Below are positions 31,080 through 41,624 of a stretch of DNA of 64,000 nt, piece by piece; positions within the stretch are counted from its first letter, which is position 1, and the number at the start of each line of letters is the position of its first letter. Source of the DNA: Pomphorhynchus laevis (lineage: Eukaryota; Acanthocephala; Palaeacanthocephala; Echinorhynchida; Pomphorhynchidae). The translations under genes were made by a program, and so were the position numbers. The notes under the pieces were generated by a model, which worked only from the letters and a program-made list of their open reading frames with translations, made no database searches and had not been told where the DNA came from. Where the stretch lies: positions 21,625 through 85,624 of the forward strand of contig WNNJ02001687.1 of the NCBI GenBank assembly GCA_012934845.2. Direction: 5' to 3'.

Positions 31080-31935
31080 TTGGTATTTGCCCGCATTGTA
31101 ACAGGCCAATCGCACTTACAAAATTGGGAAATGTACGTTTTCACAAGAGTTTTGGGGTTCGGTGACTAGGACTAGCTGCGCTTCGATTGTTGATTAAAAA
31201 CCCAATATTTCCTCTCATGTCAAACTTACAGCCGAACGTCAAACCTACAAAGGATCTGAAATGGCTTCGACCAACGACGTTTCCCACAATTTGAACGCAT
31301 GTGAAATGCTTTGCCGTATTTGGGCATCACCTACGCTGACAGTAAGACGAATCCCTTGGAGTTTACGAAATAAAGCAGCTCGCATTTTTACCAATCTTAT
31401 TGAGGAGGCACTAGAACATAATTCGCCATATAGCTGCACTAGTCTTTATGGGTTCGCAAAAGTATGTCTATCAGCTCATTCAGGTGTTCACCGAAATGTA
31501 CGAGAACATATAGAAAATGCACTAAAGTCAGCCGAAAACAGGCAGTTTGACACTTCCTTTCTCACGCATGTTTGTGCTCAACAAGCGATCCGACATAAAC
31601 ACTACAAATCAAAGACAATGACAATCGAACTTGTGCGACAGGAAAACTACGGCAAAGCAATGAAACGAATATCTTCGTCACGGCTGGCGCCGTTCACAGA
31701 ACAGACACACCGTAAGCTCACAGATTTGCACCCACCCGGTAAAGGTATTATAACCTCAATCCCAACGGCAGAACACGGTATTGTCATCGATTCGGATACC
31801 GTTCGTGATTCAATTTTCTCATTCCCCTCTGCATCGTCACCAGGTTGTCTGGGTTTAAGAGCCGAACTACAAGACATGATCACAGCGGATCAGTCTAGAA
31901 AGTTTCTAATCCACCTGACACATCTGATAAATTAA
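31080..31935 (+). pseudogene. A3 N-terminal zinc finger and linker domain
   Basis: A short finger reading 'LGICPHCNRPIALTKLGNVR' followed by FH, then a stop, then the 224-codon frame 31261-31935 with 'RRIPWSLRNKAARIFTNLIE' and 'ERISSSRLAPF'-like text further on ('KRISSSRLAPFTEQTHRKL'), and 'PSASSPGCLGLRAELQDMI' just before the RT (the usual 'G.sG.dgl' segment before LINE RTs). A second copy of this domain is in A1 at 5.8-6.2 kb and in A4 at 46.0-46.4 kb. Confidence 0.75.
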
Positions 31936-33108
31936 ATGGCAGCCGGTGACCTTCCTGTAGATATATATCGATATTTTGCGGGTGCAGATCTTATCGCTCT
32001 AGAAAAACCAAATGGAGGTATACGCCCAATAGCGGCAGGAGAATTGTTACGGAGGGTGTGTGCAAAGTGTATTTGCACGAAGATGCGCGATAAGTTCACT
32101 CAAATATTTCAACCACAACAGGTCGGTGCTGCAGTGGCAAATGCGCAGATTGAATAATTCACCAGGTTCGACGATTGCATGAACAGATGCACACCTTGAA
32201 AAATTGGGTATGGGTGAAAGTAGATGTTTCGAACGCATTTAATACAGTTGACAGGCAATGCTTTATTGACTCAGTTTACATTGAAGCACCTTCTATCGGA
32301 CTGTGGATCAAATGGTGCTACTCGCAACCATCAAAATTACGATTTGAAGCAGCAAAAAACCTTACATCGTCAGCAGGAGTACAACAAGTTGACCCTCTGG
32401 GCCCATTCCTTTTCGCAATGGCAATCCAACCGATTATTCGGAAAGTCGACTCGATCATAGTTATCCGTTTTAACAAGTGGTATTTAGACGATGGAATAAT
32501 TGGAAGTGAACCCAAGGCAGTTGCTATCACATTAAACATGATTGCAAATGAGCTGGAAAAAATCGGATTATCAATGAATTGGCAAAAAAACCGAATTAAT
32601 AGGCCACACAGAAGCAATTATCTCAACGCAGGCAGAATGGACACACTCTCAACATACCAATGACGGTAATTTCACTCTTTTGGGATGCCCAATTGGTTCG
32701 CAAGAGTTTGTAGAAGCATATCTTATAAATAGTTGCTTACCAAACCTTGTAAATGACACAGAGCTTGTTGCGTCGCTTCCGGACGCTCATGTGGCTTACC
32801 TGCTATTGCGCCACTGTGCTTTAGCTCAACGAATAGCATTCCTAATGAGGAATGTAGATCCAGCAAGCACCGAACTTTTCTGTAAGCAGTTTGATAATGC
32901 TGTGATACGGGCGATTGAAATCATCGCTTTAATACAACTGTCAGCGCGAACACGATCTCAAGTTGAGCTCCTTCTAAAAATAGGCGGTCTGGGCCTTAGG
33001 AGTACAAACAAACACAGAGCGGCAGCCTTTGCAGCAATCGTCAGCACAGTGGCCGCGCGTGATAACCAGGATCCAAATACATTTCCGGGCTTTGTAAACA
33101 CGAATTAA
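31936..33108 (+). pseudogene. A3 reverse transcriptase
   Basis: Three frames in series. 31936-32157 has 'ALEKPNGGIRPIAAGELLRR'. 32175-32663 has 'VWVKVDVSNAFNTVDR' (motif A), a motif B in which the usual Gly of QQGDP reads Val ('GVQQVDPLGPFLF'), and 'KWYLDDGIIG' (motif C). 32680-33108 has 'LLRHCALAQRIAFLMRNVDP' and 'LLLKIGGLGLRSTNKHRAAA', the post-RT domain. The frame is interrupted by single stops or shifts between the three frames. A host-like replacement in motif B adds to the evidence that it is inactive. Confidence 0.85.
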
Positions 33109-33419
33109 ATACTTGCGCTACACGGAGCAGAAGTGGAACAACAGGCTTCATCCACAAGACAACATCAAATATCGTTCAAAATCGACACAGAGAAGCGGAA
33201 AATCTATTAGACACTGGAGATGATCGGACAAGGGCCAGACTAATAGCGGTATCACAGCCACATGCGAGCGCATGGTTACAATGCCCTCCAAATCGAAGTA
33301 TTGGCCTAGCTCTTACCGACTAAGAATTTACAATTCCCTGTAAGAATGTGGTTAGTCCTGCAAATTGCTCCCAGGTGACTACCATTGTTGTCGATATTTT
33401 CGAAACGCGGATGCTGAGG

Positions 33420-33897
33420 GCTTCCATGCACTAACTTGCAACTACGGTGTTTTTCCAGGAATGCGTCATAATGGAATTCGTGACGTCGTTCTCCAGACGG
33501 CACAATCAGCAGGAATGCATGTGTGTTGCTAGGTTTGCAACCTTGTCCAAAATCTACAAGGACGACGTGCCGATATTTCTATCTACGGTGATCCTTCAGA
33601 TGCTATAGGTTTCGCCATGACACATCCACTACAGAAATTTTTCTTTTCCAGTCAGCTTATGTGCCTGCTTACGCAGCTGCGCAGTACGCATCATGTGTCA
33701 AAGATAAGAAGTATTGTGCTAAAATGATTGAGGCAAGATATAATTTCATACCTGCAGTCTTAGAGTGTTACGGTGGTTGGAATATGGAAGAAGAGAAAAT
33801 CATCAGACGAATCGCCCGATATTTAGCAATTCGATCATCTATACCATACAGCATCGCATCTGCACGGCTCTTTAACGAATATCAATATCACTCATGA
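33420..33897 (+). pseudogene. A3 zinc finger remnant and REL endonuclease
   Basis: 'LTCNYGVFPGMRHNGIRDVV' near 33430, then 'GRRADISIYGDPSDAIGFAM' and 'THPLQ' (REL block, with G where other copies have D in A-I-D-F), then the frame 33661-33897 'AYAAAQYASCVKDKKYCAKM'. It matches A1 and A4 in order and spacing. Several stops. Confidence 0.75.
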
Positions 33898-34105
33898 GCG
33901 GAAATTCAAAAGCTATATTATCTAGCATTGATCTGTTAAACCAACCGTATTACGAGATTGCTAACCCCATAATGGAGAATCCTACACGAACAATGAACCA
34001 CTTCCAGGCACTTGATCTGGCTGATGAGGAGTCTGGCGCTGCACTTGAGACGGAAAAGGTCAGAAAGGTGTGTGCGAAGGTGCAATCTGATGTCCACGAT
34101 GTGAA

Positions 34106-34858
34106 ATGTCACAAGAACATGCATCTGACAGTGAATTTATAAACAAATGTGCGGAAACGGCGAGAGATGAAACTTCTCTGTATAAGTCCGATGCAGAAAA
34201 CAACTTATTTGTACAATACGACTCTCGTGATAACTCTAGAACGGACATGCGAAATCTGCGCCGCACAGCAGCTGACGAGATTTCTGCTGCATTTCATAAC
34301 CAGCTCAATGATTATGGGATTGTGATCCGCGAGGTCCTATTTCACGCCCTCTCTGACCATATTACGGGTAATTTCGATAATCACTCAGAGTATCGTGAGA
34401 ATGTTTGCGACGACCTGGAAGCCAACAAGACGGAGTTTGGGCATTTCTGCAAAAACTTTGACAAATTGATCGCGCAGCTTTGCAAACCTCGTGTGTTTGC
34501 CGGAAATGAGACACTGGTGGCCTTTGCTCGCCTCAAACGCGTTTCCATTGTCATTCACCAAGGAGGAATTATGCCATGGATTATTAACAGCAGCACGATA
34601 AGCGAAGATTGCAGCCAAGATCCTTTATATGCCCTTCACATAACAGAGTGCCTAGCTTCTTTGTTGAACGACAAGAGCGCTAGCGAAAACAGCTTTGAAG
34701 CGAATCGGCAAATCGAAGCTGAGGCGACGGAGCTTCATATTTCATATCACCGCAACGAGCACTACAATAGCCTGCGAAGGATGTACAGCGACTGCGACGG
34801 ACCAGCTTCAGTCAACCTTCGCGAATTCGGCCTCCGAGGGACACGACGCTGCCCATAA
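34106..34858 (+). CDS. OTU-like cysteine protease domain downstream of LINE A3
   Basis: 250 codons, no stop. OTU-family words: 'GIVIREVLFHALSDHITGNF' (normally ...V..DGNCLFRALSDQ..G), 'HSEYRENVCDDLEANKTEFG', 'GNETLVAFARLKRVSIVIHQ' and 'ELHISYHRNEHYNSLRRMY', which ends in the H-Y-N-S of the catalytic His loop. The segment that should carry D-G-N-C is absent between V and L-F, so the nucleophile is missing and the copy is probably inactive. OTU enzymes cleave ubiquitin chains; cysteine protease domains occur in some LINEs (Ulp1-type in NeSL-1). It overlaps the preceding 33894-34142 frame by a few dozen bases. Confidence 0.8.
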   Translation: MSQEHASDSEFINKCAETARDETSLYKSDAENNLFVQYDSRDNSRTDMRNLRRTAADEISAAFHNQLNDYGIVIREVLFHALSDHITGNFDNHSEYRENVCDDLEANKTEFGHFCKNFDKLIAQLCKPRVFAGNETLVAFARLKRVSIVIHQGGIMPWIINSSTISEDCSQDPLYALHITECLASLLNDKSASENSFEANRQIEAEATELHISYHRNEHYNSLRRMYSDCDGPASVNLREFGLRGTRRCP

Positions 34859-34949
34859 TAGTAGGAAAGACATTGAGTGAATTTATTTGGTGACGTTGTT
34901 TATTCTTTTTATTTGGATTAATCTGTTTTACATTAATAATATTATTATT

Positions 34950-35115
34950 ATTTAAATGAACAATTAGAAATATTAAAACAACTTTTAAGAGATAATAAGC
35001 TAAAAGATCTTTATGTAAATATAAGAATTTAAATTACATAGAGATCTTTTAGCTTATTATCTCTTAAAAGTTGTTTTAATATTTCTAATTGTTCATAAAT
35101 ATACTTATCTTTTTT
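34950..35115. repeat. Fold-back of permuted PLE sequence
   Basis: 34950-35025 (+) is the linker-end segment ('EQLEILKQLLRDNKLKDLYV'); 35033-35115 is the same stretch reversed, with few differences, so the two form a hairpin of about 75-base arms. Immediately to the right a forward copy starts again at the N-terminal nuclease. Confidence 0.85.
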
Positions 35116-36160
35116 GTAATACGACAAACAATTGTTTTTCGTTAAATATTAATAATAATTGTAAATGCAATACCGCAGGTGTAGTGTATCTTTTTCAATG
35201 TACATGTGGATTGCAATATATAGGAAAAACATATCAAATGTTAAAAACTAGGTTTAGGCAACACATATATAATATACAGCATAATAGTCAAACTATATTT
35301 CATAAACATATGAGATTAATAGGACATGATATTAAAAACTGTAAATTATTTATTTTAGAACATATTATCGAAGAAAACATTTCAATATTAAATCAAAAAC
35401 TATTAGAAAAAGAAGATTTTTGGATTAAAACGCTTAATTCCATGTACCCATTAGGATTGAATGACGTGGTACAAGGAATTGGCAGAAGTAGTATAATACA
35501 TAATAAACAACTATATTATAATAATCCGGTTAAACGCAAACCAAGAAGTCATGGTGATAAAAGGAATAGGAAAAATAGAGTTAAAAATATTAAAAAAGAT
35601 ATGTATATAAATGAACAATTAGAAATATTAAAACAACTTTTAAGTGATAATAAGCTAAAAGATCTTTATGTAAATATAAGAAGTTTTTCTAAAGATATCA
35701 TATTGTTCAATAAATCAAAAATTAATTAACGACTATGATAGGCTAAGTTGTATAATAGACAGTTATTGTAATACAAAATACTATAATCGTACAATAAATG
35801 TTAATAATAACAATAGAAAATATACATTAACCATAAACTGCATTTATAAATATATAGATAACATAAATATAGCCGGACTTTTAAATAATTCTAAATGTAA
35901 AGAAATAATAGGGTCAGATTTAAGTAAATATATTCCTAAAATAAGGTATAAACTCCTACCACCATTAGGACGAAAAATTTGTAATTATAATAAAGAATTA
36001 AAATCAATATGTAACGATAATATTAGAAACATAATGGAAACAGAATGCAATTGTAAAAGTCTTAGTTTTGATAAAATAAATGAACATATATGTACCCATA
36101 ATCTAGAATTAATTGAAAATTGTGAATTAAGAAAGCTGATATCAAAAGGGTATAAATATT
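35116..36160 (+). mobile_element. Permuted PLE, N-terminal nuclease through pre-RT region
   Basis: Runs from the cysteine-rich N terminus through the GIY-YIG domain and linker into the CxC region, where it is cut by LINE B2 at about 36160 ('aaagggtataaatat'). It resumes at 37324 with the same 15 bases. Confidence 0.88.
35184..35729 (+). CDS. Permuted PLE: GIY-YIG endonuclease joined to linker
   Basis: 181-codon open frame that proves the domain order: 'FQCTCGLQYIGKTYQMLKTR' and 'EKEDFWIKTLNSMYPLGLND' (nuclease) run without a break into 'KRKPRSHGDKRNRKNRVKN' (basic linker) and 'LLSDNKLKDLYVNIRSFSKD', which in the 20 kb copy precede the RT. The nuclease is thus N-terminal to the RT. The true start is upstream of 35184 (the 29.6 kb copy shows about 50 more residues). 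After 35729 the frame shifts but the family continues to about 36160. Confidence 0.9.
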   Translation: MYLFQCTCGLQYIGKTYQMLKTRFRQHIYNIQHNSQTIFHKHMRLIGHDIKNCKLFILEHIIEENISILNQKLLEKEDFWIKTLNSMYPLGLNDVVQGIGRSSIIHNKQLYYNNPVKRKPRSHGDKRNRKNRVKNIKKDMYINEQLEILKQLLSDNKLKDLYVNIRSFSKDIILFNKSKIN

Positions 36161-36179
36161 TTTTTAATTCAAAATATTA

Positions 36180-37250
36180 TTAACAAATTAGTAGTCACCC
36201 TCAAATGGGTTTTATAAATGTTAGAATATAATATCTTTGTCCCTATATCTTCGTTATAATTTTTATTACTCAGTTGTGATTGATACTTTTGTAATTTCTC
36301 CTCGTTAGCGTCATAGACACTGATTTTGCAATAGATATCGAAATGTTTGTTCTTATTCTTCTTATACAGTCATCATACCTATCTACGTCTTTTTCTGCCT
36401 GCCTAGTGGCAATCCGCTTAATCACACTGTTTGCTACAAGACCTATTCCTCCAACTGTCGAGAAAATCATCGGGTGGAATGCCGCTTGCTCAATTCTTGT
36501 AATTCTTTCTGCGTACTTTGCGTTTTTTCAACTTTCGTGGTATGTAAATGGATCAGTCATGCGCTCTAAGGAATATGAAGGTGCTAAATTGTTGAATACA
36601 AACACGTCCATATAGGACCGCCCCCAGATATTCCCATATAGCCCATTGCAACAAATGTCAGCTCTGGCCTCTCTATCTTTCGTAGTAGTCGATCTGTCAA
36701 AATCTATAGAATGCGAAACTGGCTAATGCGAAACTGGCTAAACTGGTGCCTTCGTCACCAGTTTACAGATCCCGTTTAACGGTTTGATAATTTCATCGAC
36801 TACTATATTATGTCTTATGTAATTGAGACCTTCACATTTACACGACAATGCATGTGTTACACTTAAATCCATACCACAGTTGCAAAAGCCAGTTAGGGTT
36901 TTAGAGTCCCATGCATATCGCACTGCTATCGCATCTTCAAACTCTTGTGAGTTCAGAAGTCTGTTATCCGTATAAGTTCGTGAAGTAAGCCAAGCCGAGG
37001 CTCCTTTGACACTTGCGTTTCTCAATATTGTACTAAGATCTCGTTCCGAGGAATCAATAATTTTGAGTTGATCCAGCTTTTGTTTAATCTTATTCTGATC
37101 ATGCGCTTCATCTTGTAAATTTTTTTGTTTATTACGTAGTTCGTTTCATCTCAGTCAATCGATGCTTGGTTTGCACATCGAGTACGAAACCCGATATTCA
37201 TTCTCGCCTTCCGCAGCTGGGTTCATTAATCCCAAACCTCCTAGGAAATA
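36180..37250 (-). mobile_element. LINE family B, 3' part (copy B2)
   Basis: Minus-strand copy of the end of family B, flanked by a 15 bp direct repeat 'aaagggtataaatat' (36145-36159, 37324-37338) belonging to the permuted PLE. Starts in the post-RT region ('LGGLGLMNPAAEGENEYRVS') and ends with the C terminus. Confidence 0.8.
36270..37025 (-). pseudogene. B2 zinc finger and REL endonuclease
   Basis: 'KGASAWLTSRTYTDNRLLNS', 'FEDAIAVRYAWDSKTLTGFC', then 'CNCGMDLSVTHALSC' and 'IRHNIVVDEI' (finger and RHN) in frame 36738-37025. A shifted part has 'ARADICCNGLYGNIWGRSYM' and 'DVFVFNNLAPSY' (REL). The frame 36270-36470 ends it with 'MIFSTVGGIGLVANSVIKRI'. A 15-base unit 'gcgaaactggctaat' is locally duplicated at about 36714-36742. 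Confidence 0.75.
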
Positions 37251-37323
37251 TGGTAAATGAATTATTGATTTAGGTTATAAATATAGATAAAGGGTATATA
37301 TATAATATATAAAGGTAATATAT

Positions 37324-37420
37324 AAAGGGTATAAATATAGATTAAATAATAACAACGACAAAAATAAAATTTACAATGACATATAAATTTACAACAATGG
37401 CATGTTGCCTGATTTGAGCT
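37324..37420 (+). mobile_element. Permuted PLE, continuation right of LINE B2
   Basis: Resumes with 'aaagggtataaatat' and the asparagine-rich 'YRLNNNNDKNKIYND' stretch, then breaks off near 37390-37420. Confidence 0.75.
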
Positions 37421-37689
37421 AATAATTAAACAGGCGTCCATGTGATGACTGATTGATAGCAGGATATAAACTTGATCTGTGGACTTTGTTTATTATGTAA
37501 AATAACCTCTGTCATAAATACTAAAATTGTAAATTATTGATATGACGGGTATTATTTTCTACTAATTTTCAGTCAAATTTGATAAATTTTATTATTTTTC
37601 TAATAATATGGAATATATTATTAATAATATGAAATATATTATATAGTATATAATAATATATGGAATTATAAATCAATAAATATTAAAAT

Positions 37690-37990
37690 ATTAAATTTAC
37701 AATATTTAAATCAACAAAATATGTTTAAAAATAAATTTTAACTATTAAGCGATAACTTTTTATAGATTAATAATAAATAATTTGTTTTTTTATTAGAATA
37801 AGGTACAAATTTCCTCTGATGAAATTTCCTCAAATTTCATCAGAGGAAATATATCATTAGTATGTATTTGGCCCCGCTGCTATGTTTGTTATAGGAACAG
37901 GGCCGAAACTTGATTACAGAGCAGTTCCTCCTAATAACTTCTATTCCTTATTCGAATACATCGTCTATTATTTATTGGTCAATTCAAAAA
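37690..37990 (+). mobile_element. Permuted PLE, RT end and 3' UTR fragment
   Basis: Decayed RT C terminus, then the pseudoknot region at 37870-37924 and the 3' UTR signature ('catcgtctattatttattgg'). The 37421-37689 gap to its left is AT-rich with no feature. Confidence 0.75.
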
Positions 37991-38015
37991 ATATTTATTT
38001 TCTATTATATCTCGA

Positions 38016-38893
38016 TTATTTACATATAAACAATTGCTTCAGATATTTCATGATTGTAGTCTTCAACACTGAGGAATTTTCATATTCCAAAAAAATGGCA
38101 AACGATCGATCACTTAAACACTCGAGTATACAAGCGGCATTGCTTCGCTGAACCACTACTCTTAATCGCTGCTTGAGGAAAGCCGTTGATCGAATTTCAC
38201 CCGTTGTCCAGAACATCATCTTTCCAATCTATTTGATAAAATACGAGGTTTCCTTTGCCCAAGACTCCCAAAGACTCACCCCCTACTATAACGAATGTAT
38301 ATATCCTATTATCGATCTCGTACTTTTCCTTGTGCATTCTGCAAATGCGCTTACCTCACTGGTCCGAATGACTGCTTTTCCTTGTAACTTGCCGCTAGAA
38401 GGTTTAAGCAGATGGAGTCCAAAATAAGTGTTTTACTTTTCTTCCAAGGTTACCAAAGTTCCTCAATCTAGTCGCTTGCTCTCGCTGCGATAAAAACTAC
38501 CAGCTCTAATTGAGAGGGTATCCTTGCCGGAGACAAAGCTATTCGAATTATGTAGTTCAACACGAAGTGCTCAGTATGCCGGGATTTGCTGTTTCGACAG
38601 TCCCGGTCGTGCAATCCCGATGTGTTGCTGGTATTTCCGCATCCTCATGTGAATTCTCCGCTAAATTTGATGCCAAGTCGTAGGCCCACGGCGATTGTGA
38701 AGGATGCGTCGTCCAATCTGGTGCCAACCGCAGAGATTGGAAGTACCGTCAGGAAAGCTTCAAAGTCCCTGCCTACCGCTCCGAGTAGTCTAGCATGACA
38801 TTTAGCAGAATCGGCTTCAAACAAAAGTGAACTATTAGCGATCATGTGCATTGGACGAGACCAACGTTTTTGTTTATGACTTTTTGTTGGCAA
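38016..38893 (-). pseudogene. C2 finger, REL domain and C terminus
   Basis: Frame 38645-38893: 'KCHARLLGAVGRDFEAFLTV' and 'RLDDASFTIAVGLRLGIKF', the conserved block before the finger in C-lineage LINEs. Then decayed finger text 'CGNTSNTSGLHDRDCRN', and at the end 'GVSLWESWAKET' and frame 38016-38219 'RSTAFLKQRLRVVVQRSNAA', which equals the C-terminal 'RAANFLLHRLSCAVQRGNAA' of C1. The R-P-D nuclease core itself is mostly deleted. Confidence 0.75.
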
Positions 38894-38972
38894 TATCTCC
38901 CCGCATAGAGCCGATCACCTGCACACGCCATTGTGGAAATCCGAGCAGTCCACTCCACTGGTTGCTTTAAGG

Positions 38973-40236
38973 TTAGGTCCCACCAAAGCCTTTACGAAAA
39001 CCGACGTTCCTGCGATTGATTCCAAATATGCCGGTCAGTGATATAACTGCACTGCTATATAAATTTAAGCAACCCAAGCCAACATGCAGAGTTGTTTGCC
39101 GCCATGCCTTATCATCCAGATATAAATTTAATGACGGACAGGAAGAGCAAGCAGCACAGCGTTGCAGATAAGAGATTTTTGGTATGATGAAGCTACATCG
39201 CAATAGAAACAGCGCATCCTGTCTAGATAAATCGACCATTCGTTTGACAGTGTTTTGGCGAAGCGATACACATTGATTAATGGTTTAATTGACCACCAAA
39301 TCGCTTCCTACCAGAGTTCCCAAGATGACAACGTCGTTGGGATTAGTTAGAATGCATTCGGGAATCATGACCAACAATCAAATTTGATCTTCAGGATCAC
39401 GGGTTATTAACTCCGATTTTTGAGAATTTGATGTCAGTTCAATTCTTGTCCCCTGATCAATTATGTTATCTACATTCGAATGAATCGTATCTGAGCCACC
39501 CCCTAAAAAATACAGTCGTTGAGATACCATGCGCAAAATGGTGAATAACAGAGGTTGACAACTTCGTTTACCGCAAGCGAGAAAAGCGTGAGACCGAGAG
39601 GGTCCCCTTGTTGAACACCTTCAGCTGGCGGAATTATTGATATGCCCGCAATAAGATTACTATCGTCGGCGTAGCACATGTTGACGAACTGCAGGTAAGA
39701 TGATAGCTTCCTGCGAAGCGTGTCAATCATGTGTCCACGGTTTACATTATTGAGAGCGTTATGAAAGTCCAACTTGTCAATCTCAACTCCAGGAACTGAT
39801 ACGTTCGCGATAAAGTATTTGGACGCGTGAGTCACATCTTCAAATCGTCATATTCCAACTCTAAATTGTCGGGTCACAAACTCGCCTAGAATATCGCTTG
39901 ATGCTCAACTTGCGACAATCTTTGCTGCCAAGCGGCGCAACGTACAACCCACAGCAATCAGGCTTATACCGCCATTAGGTTTCTGGAATGCCATCGGCTT
40001 AGCGTCGAAGAAAGTTGTCTTGTAGATTATGGCAGACAACCTTTTAGGACGACGGTGATGAATTCGGTCAAGGATTGAACTAGACGATAATTGAAATTTC
40101 GCACAATGGACCAGTCAGGTATTTTAGATGTAGTTGACTGAAACCATCTAATCCACTTGAGGAAACATTGGGAAATGAGCGAAGTGCCGACAACACGATG
40201 TTCGTTGAGACACAGGGATGGCACAAGGTTGTACAC
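38973..40236 (-). pseudogene. C2 reverse transcriptase and post-RT domain
   Basis: 'AFQKPNGGISLIAVGCTLRR' near 39960 (RT fingers), 'DKLDFHNALNNVNRGHM' (motif A), 'GVQQGDPLGLTLFSLAV' (motif B), 'CAWYLNDCIF' (motif C with N in place of the second-to-last Asp position), then frame 38973-39239 'LLRCSFIIPKISYLQRCAAC' (post-RT). The changed motif C and stops make it inactive. Frame 40027-40236 is the decayed pre-RT domain. Confidence 0.8.
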
Positions 40237-40439
40237 TGAATTTGAACTTGCGTTTTTGTCCCATTTAATTGTTTACTTCATGGGGGTGTTTGGATTGCAC
40301 TATTCCATCATCGCCGCTCACTAATCTGATTGCGCCGTGAACATCGCCATCTTCGAATTTTTTCGAAACTGTGTGACAAAGATTTCTATTGGGATCACGA
40401 CCGTCTACTAAAAATCAATTAAGAAAATTGAATTGACTT

Positions 40440-40830
40440 TTATTTTAAATTTTGATTTTTAATTTTATCAATAGCATAGCAGTTCCTCCTGACGATCTCT
40501 AATTCTTATTCTGATACAACGTCTGTTATTTATTAGTCAATTCATAAAAATGATTTTTTTTTGAATTTTATTTTTTATTTTAACTTGATTTAAATTATAG
40601 AAAATCTAAAAACAATTATTAATTATATTATTTAATTTTTAAATTTTGATTTAGCATTATTATGTTTTGTTTATTTTATCATTATATTAAATACGTAGAC
40701 TCAGTTAGCTTATTTGATCATTATATCAATATAAATTGTATAAAATCTTATTATTTATTATTTATCTTTTATTTATTTATACGTGTTATATATAGTAGAC
40801 TCAGTTATCTGATCTTATTGATTAAAAATC
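40440..40830 (+). mobile_element. Permuted PLE 3' UTR, one or two fragments
   Basis: 'tcctcctgacgatctctaat' near 40490 and 'gtctgttatttattagtca' start a full 3' UTR ending near 40715 with the 'gtagactcagtta' block. A second terminal block follows to about 40830. It lies 30 bases from the acceptor of TRNT1 exon c. Confidence 0.8.
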
Positions 40831-40860
40831 GTTGTAATTTGTAAAACAACTTTATTTTAG

Positions 40861-40968
40861 GTATATCCGGAGAGCGCATTTGGACTGAATTCAAGAAAAT
40901 TGTGATTGGACCACTGGGACCTCATATAATACGTACGATGTTTGACTGCGATATTTTACAGCATATCG
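40861..40968 (+). CDS. TRNT1: TRNT1-like CCA-adding enzyme, exon c
   Basis: 108 bp between 'actttattttag' and 'gtaaat'. Two bases complete GGT from exon b; the last G leads into exon d (GGA). Translation: 'GISGERIWTEFKKIVIGPLG' then 'PHIIRTMFDCDILQHIG'. 'GISGERIW.E.KKI' is the diagnostic motif E region of eukaryotic CCA-adding enzymes, a helix that positions the tRNA end and nucleotide. 'L.HIGLP' at the join to exon d also matches the family. Intron to exon d: 11760 bp. Confidence 0.95.
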
Positions 40969-41029
40969 GTAAATAATTTAACATTTAATTATAACTTTTC
41001 GATCGTCATATGAATAATTGAAATTAACT

Positions 41030-41580
41030 ATCAAACGTAGAGATATCAGACGATGTATCAAAATAATAATTATAGGTCCTCAGACTGTATGGTCAAAAAA
41101 AACTTCCTTGTTTCTCGACACAACATAGCAGCGGGCTAAATACATGCTTATGACCTACGTCCTCTAATGAAATTTGATTATCTAGTATTATATTATAATA
41201 CAAAGTATATTATTTATTATCCATACATAAAAATTTTCCGTTTAAGATTTTAAATTTATTTTTAATATTATTACGTTGATTTATATATTTTAATATTTTC
41301 TGTTAGATGATATTTTTATAGTAACCTAGTTTAAAATATGTATCTATTAAACTATTTAAATGATTTTGAAGAAAGCCAATATCATTACATATTGTTGCAA
41401 TTCTTAAAATTTCATTATTTAACGTATTATATTTTATATCATATGGTATGCATGAATGCTCATGCAAAAATATGTTTCTTGTAAATTTAAATATGTAATA
41501 TTTACGATATAAATTAATATTAGTTTTAGTTAATGTTAATTTAATGTTCATATCTAGATATACACCTTAAAGTAGTTTTA
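41030..41580 (-). mobile_element. Permuted PLE, RT C terminus and 3' UTR
   Basis: Frame 41303-41551 ('MNIKLTLTKTNINLYRKYYI', 'FLHEHSCIPYDIKYNTLNNE') then stop, 3' UTR and degraded pseudoknot region near 41110-41150. Very close in sequence to the neighbour at 41625. Confidence 0.85.
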
Positions 41581-41624
41581 ATTGTTGTTCATATCTAGAT
41601 CATATATTAGATGTATATGTATAT

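Larger units (their letters stand above)
31046..34940 (+). mobile_element. REL-endonuclease LINE, family A, copy A3 with OTU-like domain
   Basis: Inserted in the basic-linker region of a permuted PLE copy: PLE sequence stops at about 31045 and resumes at about 34950 with the next codons. Order: finger, linker domain, RT, REL, and a 250-codon OTU-like frame. Only a handful of breaks, so it is younger than A1. Family A lies elsewhere on the minus strand; this is the only copy showing the OTU-like part. Confidence 0.82.
38010..40300 (-). mobile_element. LINE family C, copy C2
   Basis: Minus strand, from about 40300: pre-RT region, RT, post-RT domain, finger and REL, C terminus at about 38016. 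All segments decayed with numerous stops, but the order is continuous. It lies in the third intron-like gap just upstream of TRNT1 exon c. Confidence 0.8.

Noticed and set aside
34106-34858. OTU frame as a functional host deubiquitinase
   Set aside because: It lies inside the LINE insertion in a PLE copy, and the segment with the catalytic cysteine is absent.
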